A stretch of DNA of 64,000 bases from an uncultured Christensenellaceae bacterium (GCA_910587595.1 CAJULQ010000006.1:3599-67598); one strand, 5' to 3'. Numbered from the stretch's first letter, positions 1-9,127 are shown. Notes: generated from the letters alone by a model not told the origin. Made by a program: numbers and translations.

Positions 1-1608
1 CACGACGTTTTGCGAAAAATACATGATGTGCACGCCGTAATCGGTGACCACCATGGAATCGAGCACGTCGCCCTCTTTATACTTGGTGGCAAGCTCCATG
101 GCGCCGTCGTAAAACTCTTCCATGTAGCCCGAATGTCCGTCTTCGTCGCCGCGTTTGACGGCGTATTGCTTGCCTTGCCCGAACGCGCCGGGGTCGGTGT
201 TGTAATCGTAAATGTAACGGTCGAACGTGCGCTCGGCCTTTTTCACGTCCGGTCCGCAACCGAGCACGGCCGCTTTCACGGCATCGAACACGTTTTGCAC
301 GGTGGTGGGATGTTCGGTATCGTTTTCGCCGTTCACGTGCGGGTACACCACGATATCGTTGACCATGGCGTCGCGATACGCTTTGTATTTTTGGCTGTCG
401 TTTTTGGGGTCGGCCTTAAACGCTTTGAGTTGCGCCGTTTGTTCGTCGGAGAACGGCAACAAAATGTGCTTTACGAAAAAGTAGCTGCTGTCGCGGAAAT
501 ACAGTATAGTGGTTTCGCCGCCCGACACCGCCGTTTGATACGCGGACGCGTCGTTTTTATACGTGTTGGTTTGATAGGCCATTTGGCTGTTGTACGCGTC
601 GGCCACTTCTTTGTCGGAAACGTCCACGCCGTCGGTGATATAGTTTTGCAATTTGGTGATGGCCACGCTCTGTTGCGCGTTTTTTGCCAACAGATACTGC
701 ACGTAGTGCGTGCTGCCCAACATGGGATACACGCCCGACCAACCTTTGGCGGCCACCACGGCGTCTATGGCTTTATCGTCTTGCTTGAACTTTTCTTTGT
801 CCGCTTTGGTCACGCGCAGATCGTTGGCGGCCGCTTGCTTTAACAGCGACACAAAACGTTGCACCGCCTCGCGGTCTAAGCTCTTTTGCTCTTCCGATCC
901 CCACAAGCACGGGTAGTCTTTTTCTTCGGGCGCCCACACGGTATAGGTGGGTATCTTTATTTTATTGCCGTTTTCGTCCAGCTTATCTTCGCCGTTTTCG
1001 TCTTTCTCGTAAACAAAGTTGCCGTTTTCGTCTTTCTCGTAAATAATATTGTTATACTCGTCGCGGGCGTAGTCGGTATAGTCCTCGTCCGTGGTTTCGT
1101 CGGGCATGGTGGGATAAGTGGTTTCTTTTTCTTCGCTCTGGCTGTTGTCGCCCGCCGTTTCGTCGTATTCGCCCATGATCTCTTTTTTGAGCGCGGCGAT
1201 CTGGTTATCGATGGCCGCATACACCGAACGGGTCACATCGTTATGGTCTTTTTGCGTCCACTTGATAAGGTTTTGCTTTTCGATGCGCTCGGCCTCTATG
1301 AGCAACAACTCGCGCGTGATCATTTCGTTCAGCAACCGCTCGGTGGCCTCTTTGAGCGTGAGATTATAGTTTTGCACATACGTTTGCGCGTACTGGTTCA
1401 TGGTTTGGATCAGTTCGCTCTTGTAGATCACTTTTTTCTCGCTCTCGAACACCAACTCGCCCTTGCTGTTGTATTCTTTGATAGGATCGATAACCGCCAC
1501 GATCTGCTTGGCGTCTTTTTCGTCGTTATGCTCGATCAAAGCGCAGCCCGCAAACACCGAGCCGCTCAAAACGATACAAAGCAATATGCCCATAAGCTTT
1601 TTATACAT
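1..1608 (-). CDS. PrsA/SurA-like peptidyl-prolyl isomerase lipoprotein (3' end cut by window)
   Basis: Seen: an open frame runs from ATG at 1608 to the window edge (536 codons, no stop), so the C-terminus is missing. Residues 1-22 form a lipoprotein signal ending in FAGC (Cys22). The body is charged and helical; around residue 378 is KHILLPF and near 526 is GVHIMYF, the ends of a parvulin-type PPIase domain. Known: PrsA/SurA-type foldases sit on the outer face of the membrane and fold exported proteins, and clostridia often place such a gene after pth-mfd. Here it follows mfd by 104 bp. Odd: residues around 190-215 contain a duplicated YEKDENG unit (23-bp DNA repeat). The N-terminal half is longer and more acidic than a minimal PrsA. 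Confidence 0.75.
   Translation of the reverse strand, partial: MYKKLMGILLCIVLSGSVFAGCALIEHNDEKDAKQIVAVIDPIKEYNSKGELVFESEKKVIYKSELIQTMNQYAQTYVQNYNLTLKEATERLLNEMITRELLLIEAERIEKQNLIKWTQKDHNDVTRSVYAAIDNQIAALKKEIMGEYDETAGDNSQSEEKETTYPTMPDETTDEDYTDYARDEYNNIIYEKDENGNFVYEKDENGEDKLDENGNKIKIPTYTVWAPEEKDYPCLWGSEEQKSLDREAVQRFVSLLKQAAANDLRVTKADKEKFKQDDKAIDAVVAAKGWSGVYPMLGSTHYVQYLLAKNAQQSVAITKLQNYITDGVDVSDKEVADAYNSQMAYQTNTYKNDASAYQTAVSGGETTILYFRDSSYFFVKHILLPFSDEQTAQLKAFKADPKNDSQKYKAYRDAMVNDIVVYPHVNGENDTEHPTTVQNVFDAVKAAVLGCGPDVKKAERTFDRYIYDYNTDPGAFGQGKQYAVKRGDEDGHSGYMEEFYDGAMELATKYKEGDVLDSMVVTDYGVHIMYFSQNVV
991..1043. repeat. 23-bp direct repeat inside the foldase gene
   Basis: The 23-base sequence at 991-1013 recurs at 1021-1043 with a 30-bp period. 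It encodes two copies of a DENGN.VYEK unit in an acidic linker. This looks like a slippage duplication and keeps the frame. Confidence 0.8.
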
Positions 1609-1633
1609 AGATAGGTAAACCCCCGAAGTAGTC

Positions 1634-1681
1634 GGAAAAATAGCGACACTTATAAGTATCGGATTTTATTATACAAGATTA
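1634..1681 (-). promoter_or_regulatory. possible promoter for the PrsA-like gene
   Basis: On the minus strand, TTGTAT is followed after 16 bp by TATAAG, within the 104-bp AT-rich gap between mfd and the foldase gene. The match is moderate. The gene could equally be read through from mfd. Confidence 0.3.
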
Positions 1682-1712
1682 TGTCCCAAAAATCAAATAA
1701 ATTCCCCTACTT

Positions 1713-4700
1713 TTAACAACATTTCGTTAAAAATTCCGTTAGCTCCGCCACGGCGGCGCGCCCCGTAAATTTGACGCGCACCTCTTTGTCGGTAAACGAA
1801 ACGCCTTTGCCGAGCGCGATATACGACGTTACGTATTCGCCGAGGTCTTTTACCGAGGGGAACGTGAGCTGCGCCACCGCGCCGCGCAACAACACCCGCG
1901 TGGCGCCCGCTTTGCCCGCCAACGTTTTGATAAGCCCCACCCGCGCCAGATTGACTACCGAGGCGGGCGGCGGACCGTAGATCTCTTGTATATCGGCCAA
2001 CAGCGCGGAACATTCGCTCTCGCAAGAAAGCTTGGCGATACGTGCGTACAGCCGCACCCGCCAATCTTTGTCGGGCACATAGTTTTCGGGCACGAATGCG
2101 TTAAAGTCGCACGTGACCGTCACGTCCGCCTTTAACGCGGGCGCCGCGCCGCCGCGCAACTCGTCCACCGCCGACTGCAAGATCTTGCAATACATGTCGT
2201 AGCCCACTTTTTCGATGTGGCCGTGCTGTTCTCTGCCCAGCACGTTGCCCGCCCCGCGGATCTCGAGGTCGCGCATGGCGATCTTGAACCCGCTGGAAAG
2301 TTCGGTGAACTGCGTGATGGCGTCCAGCCGTTTATACGCCGCTTCCGAAAGGATTTTAGACGGGTCATAGGTAAAATATACGTAGGCCAAACGATTGCTC
2401 CGCCCCACGCGGCCGCGCAACTGATACATTTGCGCCAATCCCAACCGATCGGAATCGATTACCAGCATGGTGTTGGCGCGCGGCATGTCTATGCCGTTTT
2501 CGATAATGGTGGAGGCCACCAAAACGTCTGCCTCGCCCTTTTCGAACCGCTCTATAACGCCCGACAAAACTTGCTCGCTCATTTGCCCGTGCGCCACGCA
2601 CACGCGCGCGTCGGGCGCCAAGCTTTGCACCGACGTGGCAAAGCGGTCTATGTCGGCCACGCGATTGTAAACAACGAACACTTGCCCGCCCCGCCCTATC
2701 TCGCGCTCGATGGCGTCGCGGCAAAGCGCCTCGCCGTATTCGGTGACAAAGGTCTGCACGGGCAGACGGTCGGCGGGCGGCGTGTCGAGCACCGAAATAT
2801 CGCGAATGCCCGACAGCGACATGTGCAACGTGCGAGGAATGGGGGTGGCCGACAGACTGAGCACGTTCACGTTCACTTTGAGCCGCTTGATCTTTTCTTT
2901 GTCGGCCACGCCGAACCGCTGTTCTTCGTCGAGGATCAAAAGTCCCAAATCGGCAAACGCAACGTCGCTCGACAACACGCGGTGGGTGCCGCACACGATG
3001 TCCGCCTTGCCGCACGCCAGATCGTCGAGCGCTTGTTCGGTTTGGGCGCGGGTGTTAAAGCGGGTGAGCGACGCCACGCGCACGCCGAATTTTTCCATGC
3101 GCGCCTTTACCGTTTCATAGTGTTGGCGCGCCAATATGGTGGTGGGCGAAACGAACGCCACTTGCTTGCCCTCGCAGATTACCTTAAACGCCAACCGCAT
3201 GGCCACCTCGGTCTTACCGAACCCCACGTCGCCGCACAGCAGTCTATCCATGATCTTGCCGTCTTTTAGGTCTTTGATGCCCTCGGCCGTGGCCGCGAGC
3301 TGATCCTCGGTTTCGCTGTACGGAAAATCGGCGCAAAATTCTTCCAACAAAGAATCGTCGGCCGCATAGGCGTGCCCCTTGCCCTCGCTGCGGCGGGCGT
3401 ATAAATCCACCAAGCCGAGCGCCATGTCTTTGACCGAGCGTTTTACCTTTTCGCACAAGCGGGCAAACTCCGCACCCCCTATCTTGGAAAGTTTGGGGTG
3501 CTCGCTCGCCACCATTTTGCTCAAGCTGTCTATATTCTCTATGGGCAAATACAGCTTGTCGCCGCCGGCGTACAGCACCACCACGTAGTCGCGTTCACTG
3601 CCGCCGATATCCAGCTTGCAGATATTTTCGCACAATCCGATACCGTGCACGCGGTGCACCACGTAATCGCCCACTTCGGGCAACACGAATGCATCCCGTC
3701 CTTTGCGCTTGATTACCTTTTTGGCCGCGCGCTTGCCGATATCCAACGTGCCAATAATCACTTGTTCGCTCGAAAAGAAAATACCGCCGTGCGGCAAAAA
3801 CACGTCTTCGAGCACGGCGCCGTGTCCTTTGCGCAGTTCGTCGAACAGATCGCGCAATTTTTCACGCGCCGCGGGCGTGCCGCAACACACCGTCACCGAA
3901 TACCCGCGCCGCGTCCACACGTCGATATCGGCGGCCAAAGCCGATAGGTCGCGGGCATAGTCGGGCAGATCGGCGGCCGACACCGTAAACACCGCATCGG
4001 GCGCAAATAAACGGTTTTGTCCGTCCACGCGGTGAAAGGCCAACAAACCGCCGAGACCTTTACGCACTTGCGCATCGGCAAAACGCGACGCACGGCAAAA
4101 GGAAAACGTATCGCCCGCCGCCAACAAACTTTTGCACCGCGCCGCGTGCTCGCTGTATAGCACCGCCACGTTGTCGGCCACGGTCTTGCAATCGTCGAAC
4201 ACCACGGGCACGCCGGCAAAAAAGTCGGCAAACCCTTCGTGCGGACACAGCGGCAACAAAAAGGACAAACGCATGTTTCGCCCGCCGCTCGATAATTGCG
4301 CCGCCACCGCGGCGGCCACGTTTTGCAACCGCAACGTGGCGGGGCGCGCGGCCAGCTCTTCCGTTACCTTTTTTTCCACCGCATGGGCAAGGTCTTGCCC
4401 GTCCGCCCCGTCCAAAAACAATTCGGTGGCGGGATACACGCACACGCCGTCAACCTTTTCGCGCGCCGACTGGCTGGCGGGATCGAACGTGCGCACCGTT
4501 TCGATCTCGTCGCCGAAAAATTCGATACGGCGGCTGTCGTCGTCGCCCACGCTCCACACGTCCAAAATGTCGCCGCGCACGGCAAACGTGCCGCACTCGG
4601 TGACTTGTTCGCAACGCTCGTAGCCCAGCCGCGCAAGCTTGGCCGCCAACGCGCCGAGGTCGCACGCGTCGCCCGTGCGCAACGATATAACGCCCGCCGT

Positions 4701-5072
4701 AATATCCGACCGCCGCGGAAAAAGTTCGCCGAGCGCGGCGGCGGTGGCCACCAATACGTCGGCCTCGCCTCGCACAAACGCTACGGCCGCCCGCAAACGC
4801 CGGTAGTCGTTTTCCACCGAGCGGCGCACGGCGCAAGACAGCGCATCGTCCTTTTGGGGCAAAAACGCAACGCGCAAGCCGAGCGCCTCGAACTGCTCTT
4901 GCGCGGCGCGCGCCACGGCGATGTCGGCGCATACGTACACGAAACGCCCCAAACACGCCGCCGCGATCGTGCGATCGTATCCGCGCATGCCGAAAACCGA
5001 AACGGCGTTGCCGTTCCGTACGCTGTCGAGTATTTCTTTGAGTTCGCCTTGCGGCCGTAATAGTTCATTCAC
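1713..5072 (-). CDS. mfd: transcription-repair coupling factor Mfd
   Basis: A 1119-residue protein, the normal length for Mfd. It frees stalled RNA polymerase and recruits UvrA to lesions. Seen in order: an N-terminal UvrB-like module whose P-loop is degenerate (FGMRGYDRT near residue 28), a CarD-like RNA-polymerase-interacting domain near 460-520 (VGDYVVHRVHGIG), Walker A GDVGFGKTE near 611, DEEQ box near 712, SATPIPRTLHMSLSG, and the RecG-like motif GRVGRSNR near 884. The start is GTG at 5072: its GTG shares bases with the TGA of pth (GTGA), so the two genes are translationally coupled. An ATG at 5068 is in another frame. Confidence 0.97.
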   Translation of the reverse strand: MNELLRPQGELKEILDSVRNGNAVSVFGMRGYDRTIAAACLGRFVYVCADIAVARAAQEQFEALGLRVAFLPQKDDALSCAVRRSVENDYRRLRAAVAFVRGEADVLVATAAALGELFPRRSDITAGVISLRTGDACDLGALAAKLARLGYERCEQVTECGTFAVRGDILDVWSVGDDDSRRIEFFGDEIETVRTFDPASQSAREKVDGVCVYPATELFLDGADGQDLAHAVEKKVTEELAARPATLRLQNVAAAVAAQLSSGGRNMRLSFLLPLCPHEGFADFFAGVPVVFDDCKTVADNVAVLYSEHAARCKSLLAAGDTFSFCRASRFADAQVRKGLGGLLAFHRVDGQNRLFAPDAVFTVSAADLPDYARDLSALAADIDVWTRRGYSVTVCCGTPAAREKLRDLFDELRKGHGAVLEDVFLPHGGIFFSSEQVIIGTLDIGKRAAKKVIKRKGRDAFVLPEVGDYVVHRVHGIGLCENICKLDIGGSERDYVVVLYAGGDKLYLPIENIDSLSKMVASEHPKLSKIGGAEFARLCEKVKRSVKDMALGLVDLYARRSEGKGHAYAADDSLLEEFCADFPYSETEDQLAATAEGIKDLKDGKIMDRLLCGDVGFGKTEVAMRLAFKVICEGKQVAFVSPTTILARQHYETVKARMEKFGVRVASLTRFNTRAQTEQALDDLACGKADIVCGTHRVLSSDVAFADLGLLILDEEQRFGVADKEKIKRLKVNVNVLSLSATPIPRTLHMSLSGIRDISVLDTPPADRLPVQTFVTEYGEALCRDAIEREIGRGGQVFVVYNRVADIDRFATSVQSLAPDARVCVAHGQMSEQVLSGVIERFEKGEADVLVASTIIENGIDMPRANTMLVIDSDRLGLAQMYQLRGRVGRSNRLAYVYFTYDPSKILSEAAYKRLDAITQFTELSSGFKIAMRDLEIRGAGNVLGREQHGHIEKVGYDMYCKILQSAVDELRGGAAPALKADVTVTCDFNAFVPENYVPDKDWRVRLYARIAKLSCESECSALLADIQEIYGPPPASVVNLARVGLIKTLAGKAGATRVLLRGAVAQLTFPSVKDLGEYVTSYIALGKGVSFTDKEVRVKFTGRAAVAELTEFLTKCC

Positions 5073-5611
5073 TGTTTATTGCAGTTCGGAGAAACTTGTT
5101 GCAAGCACGCGTCGCACGCCGCCTCGATGGCTTCCGCCAACGCGGGGCGCTCGTCTTGCGGCACGTCGGAAAGCACGTAATCGGCCAGCGGCATGCGTTC
5201 GGGGCCGCGCCCTATGCCTATGCGCACGCGCGGGAAATCCTCGGTGCCTATCTCGGCAATGATGTTGCGCATGCCGTTGTGCGTGCCGCCGCTGCCGTTT
5301 TGCCGTACGCGCACGGCGCCGCGGGCAATGTCGATATCGTCGAACAGCACGATTATGTCGCGACTGCTCGCCTTATACCGCGCCAACAACTGCTTTACCG
5401 CCTTGCCCGACAAATTCATGTAAGTGAGCGGCTTGCACAAGATCACTTTTTCGCCGTGATACGACCCCACGCCCGTGAGCGCGTCGCACTCGCGCGTTTT
5501 GAGCTTGATGCCCAATCGATCGCTTAGGCAATCCACCGCCAAAAAACCCATGTTATGAAAGGTGTAGGCGTACCGATCGCCGTAGTTGCCAAGCCCTACA
5601 ATGATCTTCAT
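5069..5611 (-). CDS. pth: peptidyl-tRNA hydrolase
   Basis: A 180-residue cytoplasmic enzyme that cleaves peptidyl-tRNA after premature release. Family residues are visible: Asn in VGLGNYGD near residue 10, catalytic His in FHNMGF near 20, KPLTYMNLSG near 65, and the DDIDIARG...GGTHNG block holding the catalytic Asp. The common GNPG motif reads GNYG here. It lies between the DUF1858 gene (9 bp upstream) and mfd (4-bp overlap), the pth-mfd order common in Firmicutes. Confidence 0.96.
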   Translation of the reverse strand: MKIIVGLGNYGDRYAYTFHNMGFLAVDCLSDRLGIKLKTRECDALTGVGSYHGEKVILCKPLTYMNLSGKAVKQLLARYKASSRDIIVLFDDIDIARGAVRVRQNGSGGTHNGMRNIIAEIGTEDFPRVRIGIGRGPERMPLADYVLSDVPQDERPALAEAIEAACDACLQQVSPNCNKQ

Positions 5612-5620
5612 GATCGGCCC

Positions 5621-5827
5621 TTACGCGTTCTTTTCCGCAAACTCGTTGAGTTTGGCAAGCATTTCCTGCGCGTCTACGCCGTGCGCGGCCGCCGCTTGCT
5701 CCACCGTTTCGCCGCGCGAAATGGGGCAACCCAAACAATGCATGCCGAACTCGAAAAACACCGGCGCGATGTCGGGCGCCACTTGCAACACCTCGTAAAT
5801 GGTCATGTCTGCCGTTATCTTAGCCAT
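5621..5827 (-). CDS. DUF1858 small redox-disulfide domain protein
   Basis: A 68-residue protein with the DUF1858 pattern: ITADMTIYEV near the start, then HCLGCPIS near residue 36 giving a CxxC pair. The family is thought to be a redox-active disulfide helper often found near iron-sulfur enzymes; its role here is unknown. An in-frame ATG at 5857 would add ten residues but has no ribosome site. ATG at 5827 is preceded by GGAGG 11 bases upstream, so it is preferred. It is probably the first gene of the pth-mfd operon, with a good promoter at 5863-5891. Confidence 0.85.
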   Translation of the reverse strand: MAKITADMTIYEVLQVAPDIAPVFFEFGMHCLGCPISRGETVEQAAAAHGVDAQEMLAKLNEFAEKNA

Positions 5828-5862
5828 AAAGAAAAATACCTCCGCAATAGTATGCAAAAGGT

Positions 5863-5891
5863 ATTTTACCCCAAAACGCCCGTTTTGTCAA
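5863..5891 (-). promoter_or_regulatory. promoter of the DUF1858-pth-mfd operon with an inverted repeat
   Basis: Minus strand TTGACA (5886-5891), 17-bp spacer, TAAAAT (5863-5868). The spacer contains the inverted repeat CAAAACG-CC-CGTTTTG (5872-5887), touching the -35 hexamer, which could be a repressor operator. The promoter begins only six bases past the stop of the upstream lipoprotein gene. Confidence 0.7.
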
Positions 5892-5896
5892 GGCGT

Positions 5897-6889
5897 TTAT
5901 TTTACCACCGTTGCGTTTTCGGCGGCCAACAACGCCGACACCTCGCTCGGCAACGTTACTTCGGTCTGCCCGAAATCGGAAAATTCTATCGTTCCGTTTA
6001 TATCATGGCCGCCTTGCACGTTCACCTTGTGCAACGCACCGTTTTCCACGCGACAATGCAACAGCAATCCGTAACCCATCAGCGAAAAACCCTCTTTGGT
6101 TTTCATTCCGTATCGCAATTCGAAATCATCGATGAAACCCTCATTAGATATGCGAATAAGATCCGCCACCGTGTCAATTTCCAAACCGTTGCCCACTCCT
6201 TTTTCGAGCGCAAAGTCTTCTTGCACGTCGTTTTCCGTACGCTTTCTCGCCGTATAAAAGCCTTTGTCGGTCAAAACGGTATACGTATATTCCTTTTCGA
6301 CATCATGTTTATATCTATCCTCTGTATATGCGTATATCATATTGTCCGCAAAGTTTATATCGATCACGTCATATTCGAGGCCTTTCACTTGTACCGTGCA
6401 GTTTACATATTGCTCGGCACGCAACACCGCGTTAAGATAACTTTGGGTGATAGCCTCCCCTTCTTTGGGCAACGGCGCAAAAAAGCCGTATTGCCCGTCG
6501 GTGCAATGCAACACATACATGTTGTGGGTATATCTCTTACTTGCGCCCGCCAGATCCGGCATCATCGTAAAATCCGCCGAGTACGTCACCGTGACCGACA
6601 CGGCCGATTGCACGGCGGCGCGCGCTTCGGCCGAAAGTCCCAACGCGTCTATTTCTTTGGCCGACAGTTCTTTCCCGCGCGCATATTCGGTAAACAGCGC
6701 AACGTCCGCCAGTTCGGTTTGCAAGAATGCTTTCACCGCCGCTTCTTCCGAATCGTACCGTTCTTCGGATACGGCGCCCGTGAACGTATCACCTTTATTG
6801 CCGTTATCCTCTTTACCACATGCCGCAAAACCGAAACACGAACAAACCAACACGACGCACAGCGCCAAAACCGGCCATTTCTTTTTCAT
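5897..6889 (-). CDS. putative lipoprotein, unknown function
   Basis: A 330-residue protein. The start is ATG at 6889 with AGGAG eight bases upstream. The longer frame to 7087 runs back through the promoter and is rejected. Residues 1-24 are a lipoprotein signal ending FAAC (Cys24), so the protein should be anchored on the outer face of the membrane. The mature part is acidic and soluble, with no catalytic motif I recognise. Its promoter has a G9 tract in the spacer, so expression may switch on and off. The same promoter design precedes the lipoprotein gene at 16806-18161. Confidence 0.8.
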   Translation of the reverse strand: MKKKWPVLALCVVLVCSCFGFAACGKEDNGNKGDTFTGAVSEERYDSEEAAVKAFLQTELADVALFTEYARGKELSAKEIDALGLSAEARAAVQSAVSVTVTYSADFTMMPDLAGASKRYTHNMYVLHCTDGQYGFFAPLPKEGEAITQSYLNAVLRAEQYVNCTVQVKGLEYDVIDINFADNMIYAYTEDRYKHDVEKEYTYTVLTDKGFYTARKRTENDVQEDFALEKGVGNGLEIDTVADLIRISNEGFIDDFELRYGMKTKEGFSLMGYGLLLHCRVENGALHKVNVQGGHDINGTIEFSDFGQTEVTLPSEVSALLAAENATVVK

Positions 6890-6918
6890 CTCTCTTTCTC
6901 CTTTTTTTTGGTAAAAAC

Positions 6919-6946
6919 AGTATAGCACCCCCCCCCGATTCGTCAA
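6919..6946 (-). promoter_or_regulatory. promoter with G9 homopolymer in the spacer
   Basis: Minus strand TTGACG (6941-6946), 16-bp spacer containing nine consecutive G (6928-6936), TATACT (6919-6924) preceded by TGC, giving an extended -10. Gain or loss of one G would change the spacer to 17 or 15 bp. Known phase-variable promoters use this layout; switching here is inferred. Confidence 0.75.
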
Positions 6947-7058
6947 CCGTTTGCACATACATTTCGCAAAAAAGGCGGCGTGGCGTTTGCTTATTCTATA
7001 CGCCGCGCAACGCGCATATACTATCCTATAAAATACTGCTGTAAACAGGGAGAAATAT

Positions 7059-7838
7059 ATGCTGAAAGTCAGTGAACTGCTGGGCAAAACGCTGTTGTCG
7101 CTATCCGACGCCCAAAACGTAGGCTATGTGGGCGCGGTGTGGTTCGACGCAAAACTCACCCGCGCCAAAACCGCCGAGATCTTCAGCGACGACGACCAAC
7201 GCCCCGAAAGCGCCTATGTGGAAATGCGCCAAATGCAGTGCGACGGCGACGCCGCCGTCATCCGATCGCAAGCCGCGGTCTTGCCGCAAAACCTTGCCTC
7301 CGCCGTATCGCCTTGCCCCATCAACTGCCAAAGCTACAACCAGAGCGGCAAAGCCTTGGGCAAAGTGCGCGACGTTCTTTTGGAAGATAACGCCGTAGCG
7401 GGCATTGTGTGCGAAAGCAAAACGTTCACGCCCGCCGAACTGCTCAGTTTGAGCCGCGACATGTGCATATTCAACGATACGGGCGCGCCCGTCAAACTAC
7501 CCAAAGCGCGTTTTCACCGCACCGCGCAAAAAAAAGCGGCCAAGCCTATGCCCGCCGCCATTCCGCCGATCGCGGCGCCCGCCGAGCGCAAAGCGCGCCC
7601 TATAGAGGACGAAACCAACCGCGTGGCTACGCCCACCCAACCCCAATCGGTAACGGTGACGCGCGCCCCCGGCGACCCCGTGAAAGACTACCGCTTTTTA
7701 TTGGGCAAACCCGTGCACACCCCCGTTATGCGCGGCGAACGCGTTCTCATTCCCGCCGGCACGCAAGTCACCGAAGAGGTGATCGAGCTGGCCCGACGCG
7801 AAAACAAATTGGTACAACTTGCCTTGCGCGCCTTTTAA
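7059..7838 (+). CDS. PRC-barrel domain protein
   Basis: A 259-residue cytoplasmic protein with a GGGAG ribosome site just upstream of ATG at 7059. The N-terminus (MLKVSELLGKTLLSLSDAQN) and a second stretch near residues 92-110 (NQSGKALGKVRDVLLED) have the look of tandem PRC-barrel halves. These small beta-barrels are found in RimM and in YlmC/YmxH-type sporulation-era proteins. A Pro/Ala-rich linker (about 155-205) leads to a basic C-terminal segment. It is monocistronic, divergent from the lipoprotein gene to its left, and ends at a strong terminator. Function unknown. Confidence 0.65.
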   Translation: MLKVSELLGKTLLSLSDAQNVGYVGAVWFDAKLTRAKTAEIFSDDDQRPESAYVEMRQMQCDGDAAVIRSQAAVLPQNLASAVSPCPINCQSYNQSGKALGKVRDVLLEDNAVAGIVCESKTFTPAELLSLSRDMCIFNDTGAPVKLPKARFHRTAQKKAAKPMPAAIPPIAAPAERKARPIEDETNRVATPTQPQSVTVTRAPGDPVKDYRFLLGKPVHTPVMRGERVLIPAGTQVTEEVIELARRENKLVQLALRAF

Positions 7839-7857
7839 CGCATGCCTTTGCCACAAA

Positions 7858-7890
7858 AAAACCGCGGCTGTATACCGCGGTCTTTTTTTA
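7858..7890. terminator. bidirectional intrinsic terminator
   Basis: Perfect 7-bp stem ACCGCGG/CCGCGGT (7861-7867 with 7875-7881), 7-base loop, then seven T on the plus strand and a run of A upstream. It serves the plus-strand PRC-barrel gene and, in reverse, the minus-strand membrane protein gene. Confidence 0.9.
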
Positions 7891-7912
7891 TTGTGTTACA
7901 AATTTTTTATGC

Positions 7913-9127
7913 TTATCGTTTGGTGGCGCTCGACATGGCTTTCAACAAAGCGGCCAATGCCTCGTTCAAGCGGCGTTGCTGTTCGGGCGTTTTATTTTCG
8001 GGCTTGGCGCGCTCTTTCTGCAACTGCAAAGCCACTTCTTTCATCTGCGCCAACGACGCGCCTTCTTGCTTGATCTTTTCTATGCGGGCGATCACCTCGT
8101 CGGCCGACGATGCGCCGCTCGGCGCCGCCGCTTGGGCGGTTTGCGCGGCTTGTGCAGCTTGCGCTTGTTGCGCGGCGCGCGCTTGCGCCGCGGCCTGTGC
8201 CGCCGCTTGGGCTTGCGCTTGTGCCGCCGCGGCTTGGGCTTGCGCTTGTGCCGCCGCGGCTTGGGCAGCCGCTTGTTCCGCGCGGGCCGCCGCCATGGCT
8301 TCGGCACGCGCTCTGGCGCGCAGTTCTTCTTCGCTCTCTTGCGGTTCTTGCATTACAATCGGTTCGGGTTCCACGCGCACGGGCTCCGGCTCCGCCGCGA
8401 TCGGTTCGGGTTCGGCCGTTACCGCCACCGGCTCATCTTCCAACTCCACCGTGATGTGGGTGGGTTCGTCGAACGTGTTGCCGTACGCGGCTTGCGCTTG
8501 GGCATACACGGGCGGCTCATTCGATATAGGCTCGTCTTGCATAACGGGCGCTTGTTCCGCCGCCGCATGGCCACCGTGCAATACCGACGCCAACGCGCTC
8601 ACATAGCCGTTATACGCTTTTACGCCGCTCTTTAAGATAGCAGATGAAATAAGCCCCGCCGCCAAACGCAAGATCATAACAAGCACGGTGACTATCGCAG
8701 GCACCGTTAAAATGTACAGAAAGGTTTCTGCGGCGTCTTTGACATAAAAGCCCACGAAAAACGACAGCAAAATGCAAAGAATGCCCGCCGACATCACGGC
8801 GTTCGGAAAACTCGACGCCACGCTCTCTTTGAAAGGCGCGTACACGCACGCGTCGGGCGTGATCACATCGTCGGGTTTGGCCCCCGTTTGTTTTACCGTT
8901 TTGTACTGCTTGCGCACGCGGGTGGGCAACTGTTTGGCCGTGGCGTTGCACGTTTGCAGATCGGGTTTTTTGATCACTTGTTTGGCGATCTTTTTGAACT
9001 TGCCGAGGTCGCCGCCCATCGACAGCGCCAACAGCACGACAAAAACCGCCACCACGATGCCCGCGGCGATCGCCAACCACACTACGGTGTTCAATTTTCC
9101 TATGATATCGGCTATTTTTTCAAACAT
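7913..9127 (-). CDS. membrane protein with Ala/Gln-rich coiled tail, unknown function
   Basis: A 404-residue protein. A hydrophobic segment at residues 16-37 and at least two more near 115-165 predict a membrane-anchored N-terminal half. This is followed by an acidic Glu-Pro-rich stretch (about 210-260), a long Ala/Gln/Arg low-complexity helix (about 265-335) and a charged C-terminal helical domain. The long helix is partly built from a 27-bp DNA tandem repeat. No enzyme motif is visible; a scaffold or envelope-organising role is possible but not shown. GGGGAG lies 12 bases before ATG, a long spacing. Confidence 0.7.
   Translation of the reverse strand: MFEKIADIIGKLNTVVWLAIAAGIVVAVFVVLLALSMGGDLGKFKKIAKQVIKKPDLQTCNATAKQLPTRVRKQYKTVKQTGAKPDDVITPDACVYAPFKESVASSFPNAVMSAGILCILLSFFVGFYVKDAAETFLYILTVPAIVTVLVMILRLAAGLISSAILKSGVKAYNGYVSALASVLHGGHAAAEQAPVMQDEPISNEPPVYAQAQAAYGNTFDEPTHITVELEDEPVAVTAEPEPIAAEPEPVRVEPEPIVMQEPQESEEELRARARAEAMAAARAEQAAAQAAAAQAQAQAAAAQAQAQAAAQAAAQARAAQQAQAAQAAQTAQAAAPSGASSADEVIARIEKIKQEGASLAQMKEVALQLQKERAKPENKTPEQQRRLNEALAALLKAMSSATKR
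8205..8258. repeat. 27-bp tandem repeat (two units) in coding sequence
   Basis: Two identical adjacent 27-base units (8205-8231, 8232-8258) encode AAAAQAQAQ twice within the Ala/Gln helix. The length is a multiple of three, so copy number can vary without breaking the frame. Confidence 0.8.

Noticed and set aside
2217..3269. Long open frame (350 codons) on the plus strand opposite mfd, with several like it opposite addA, addB, accC and fabF
   Set aside because: Each is the antisense shadow of a gene with clear family motifs. The GC-rich third positions of this genome create long open frames on the opposite strand. No ribosome sites or motifs support them.
5828..5857. Ten-residue N-terminal extension of the DUF1858 protein
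   Set aside because: The upstream ATG lies before the GGAGG site and next to the -10 element, so it is unlikely to be in the mRNA in a translatable position.
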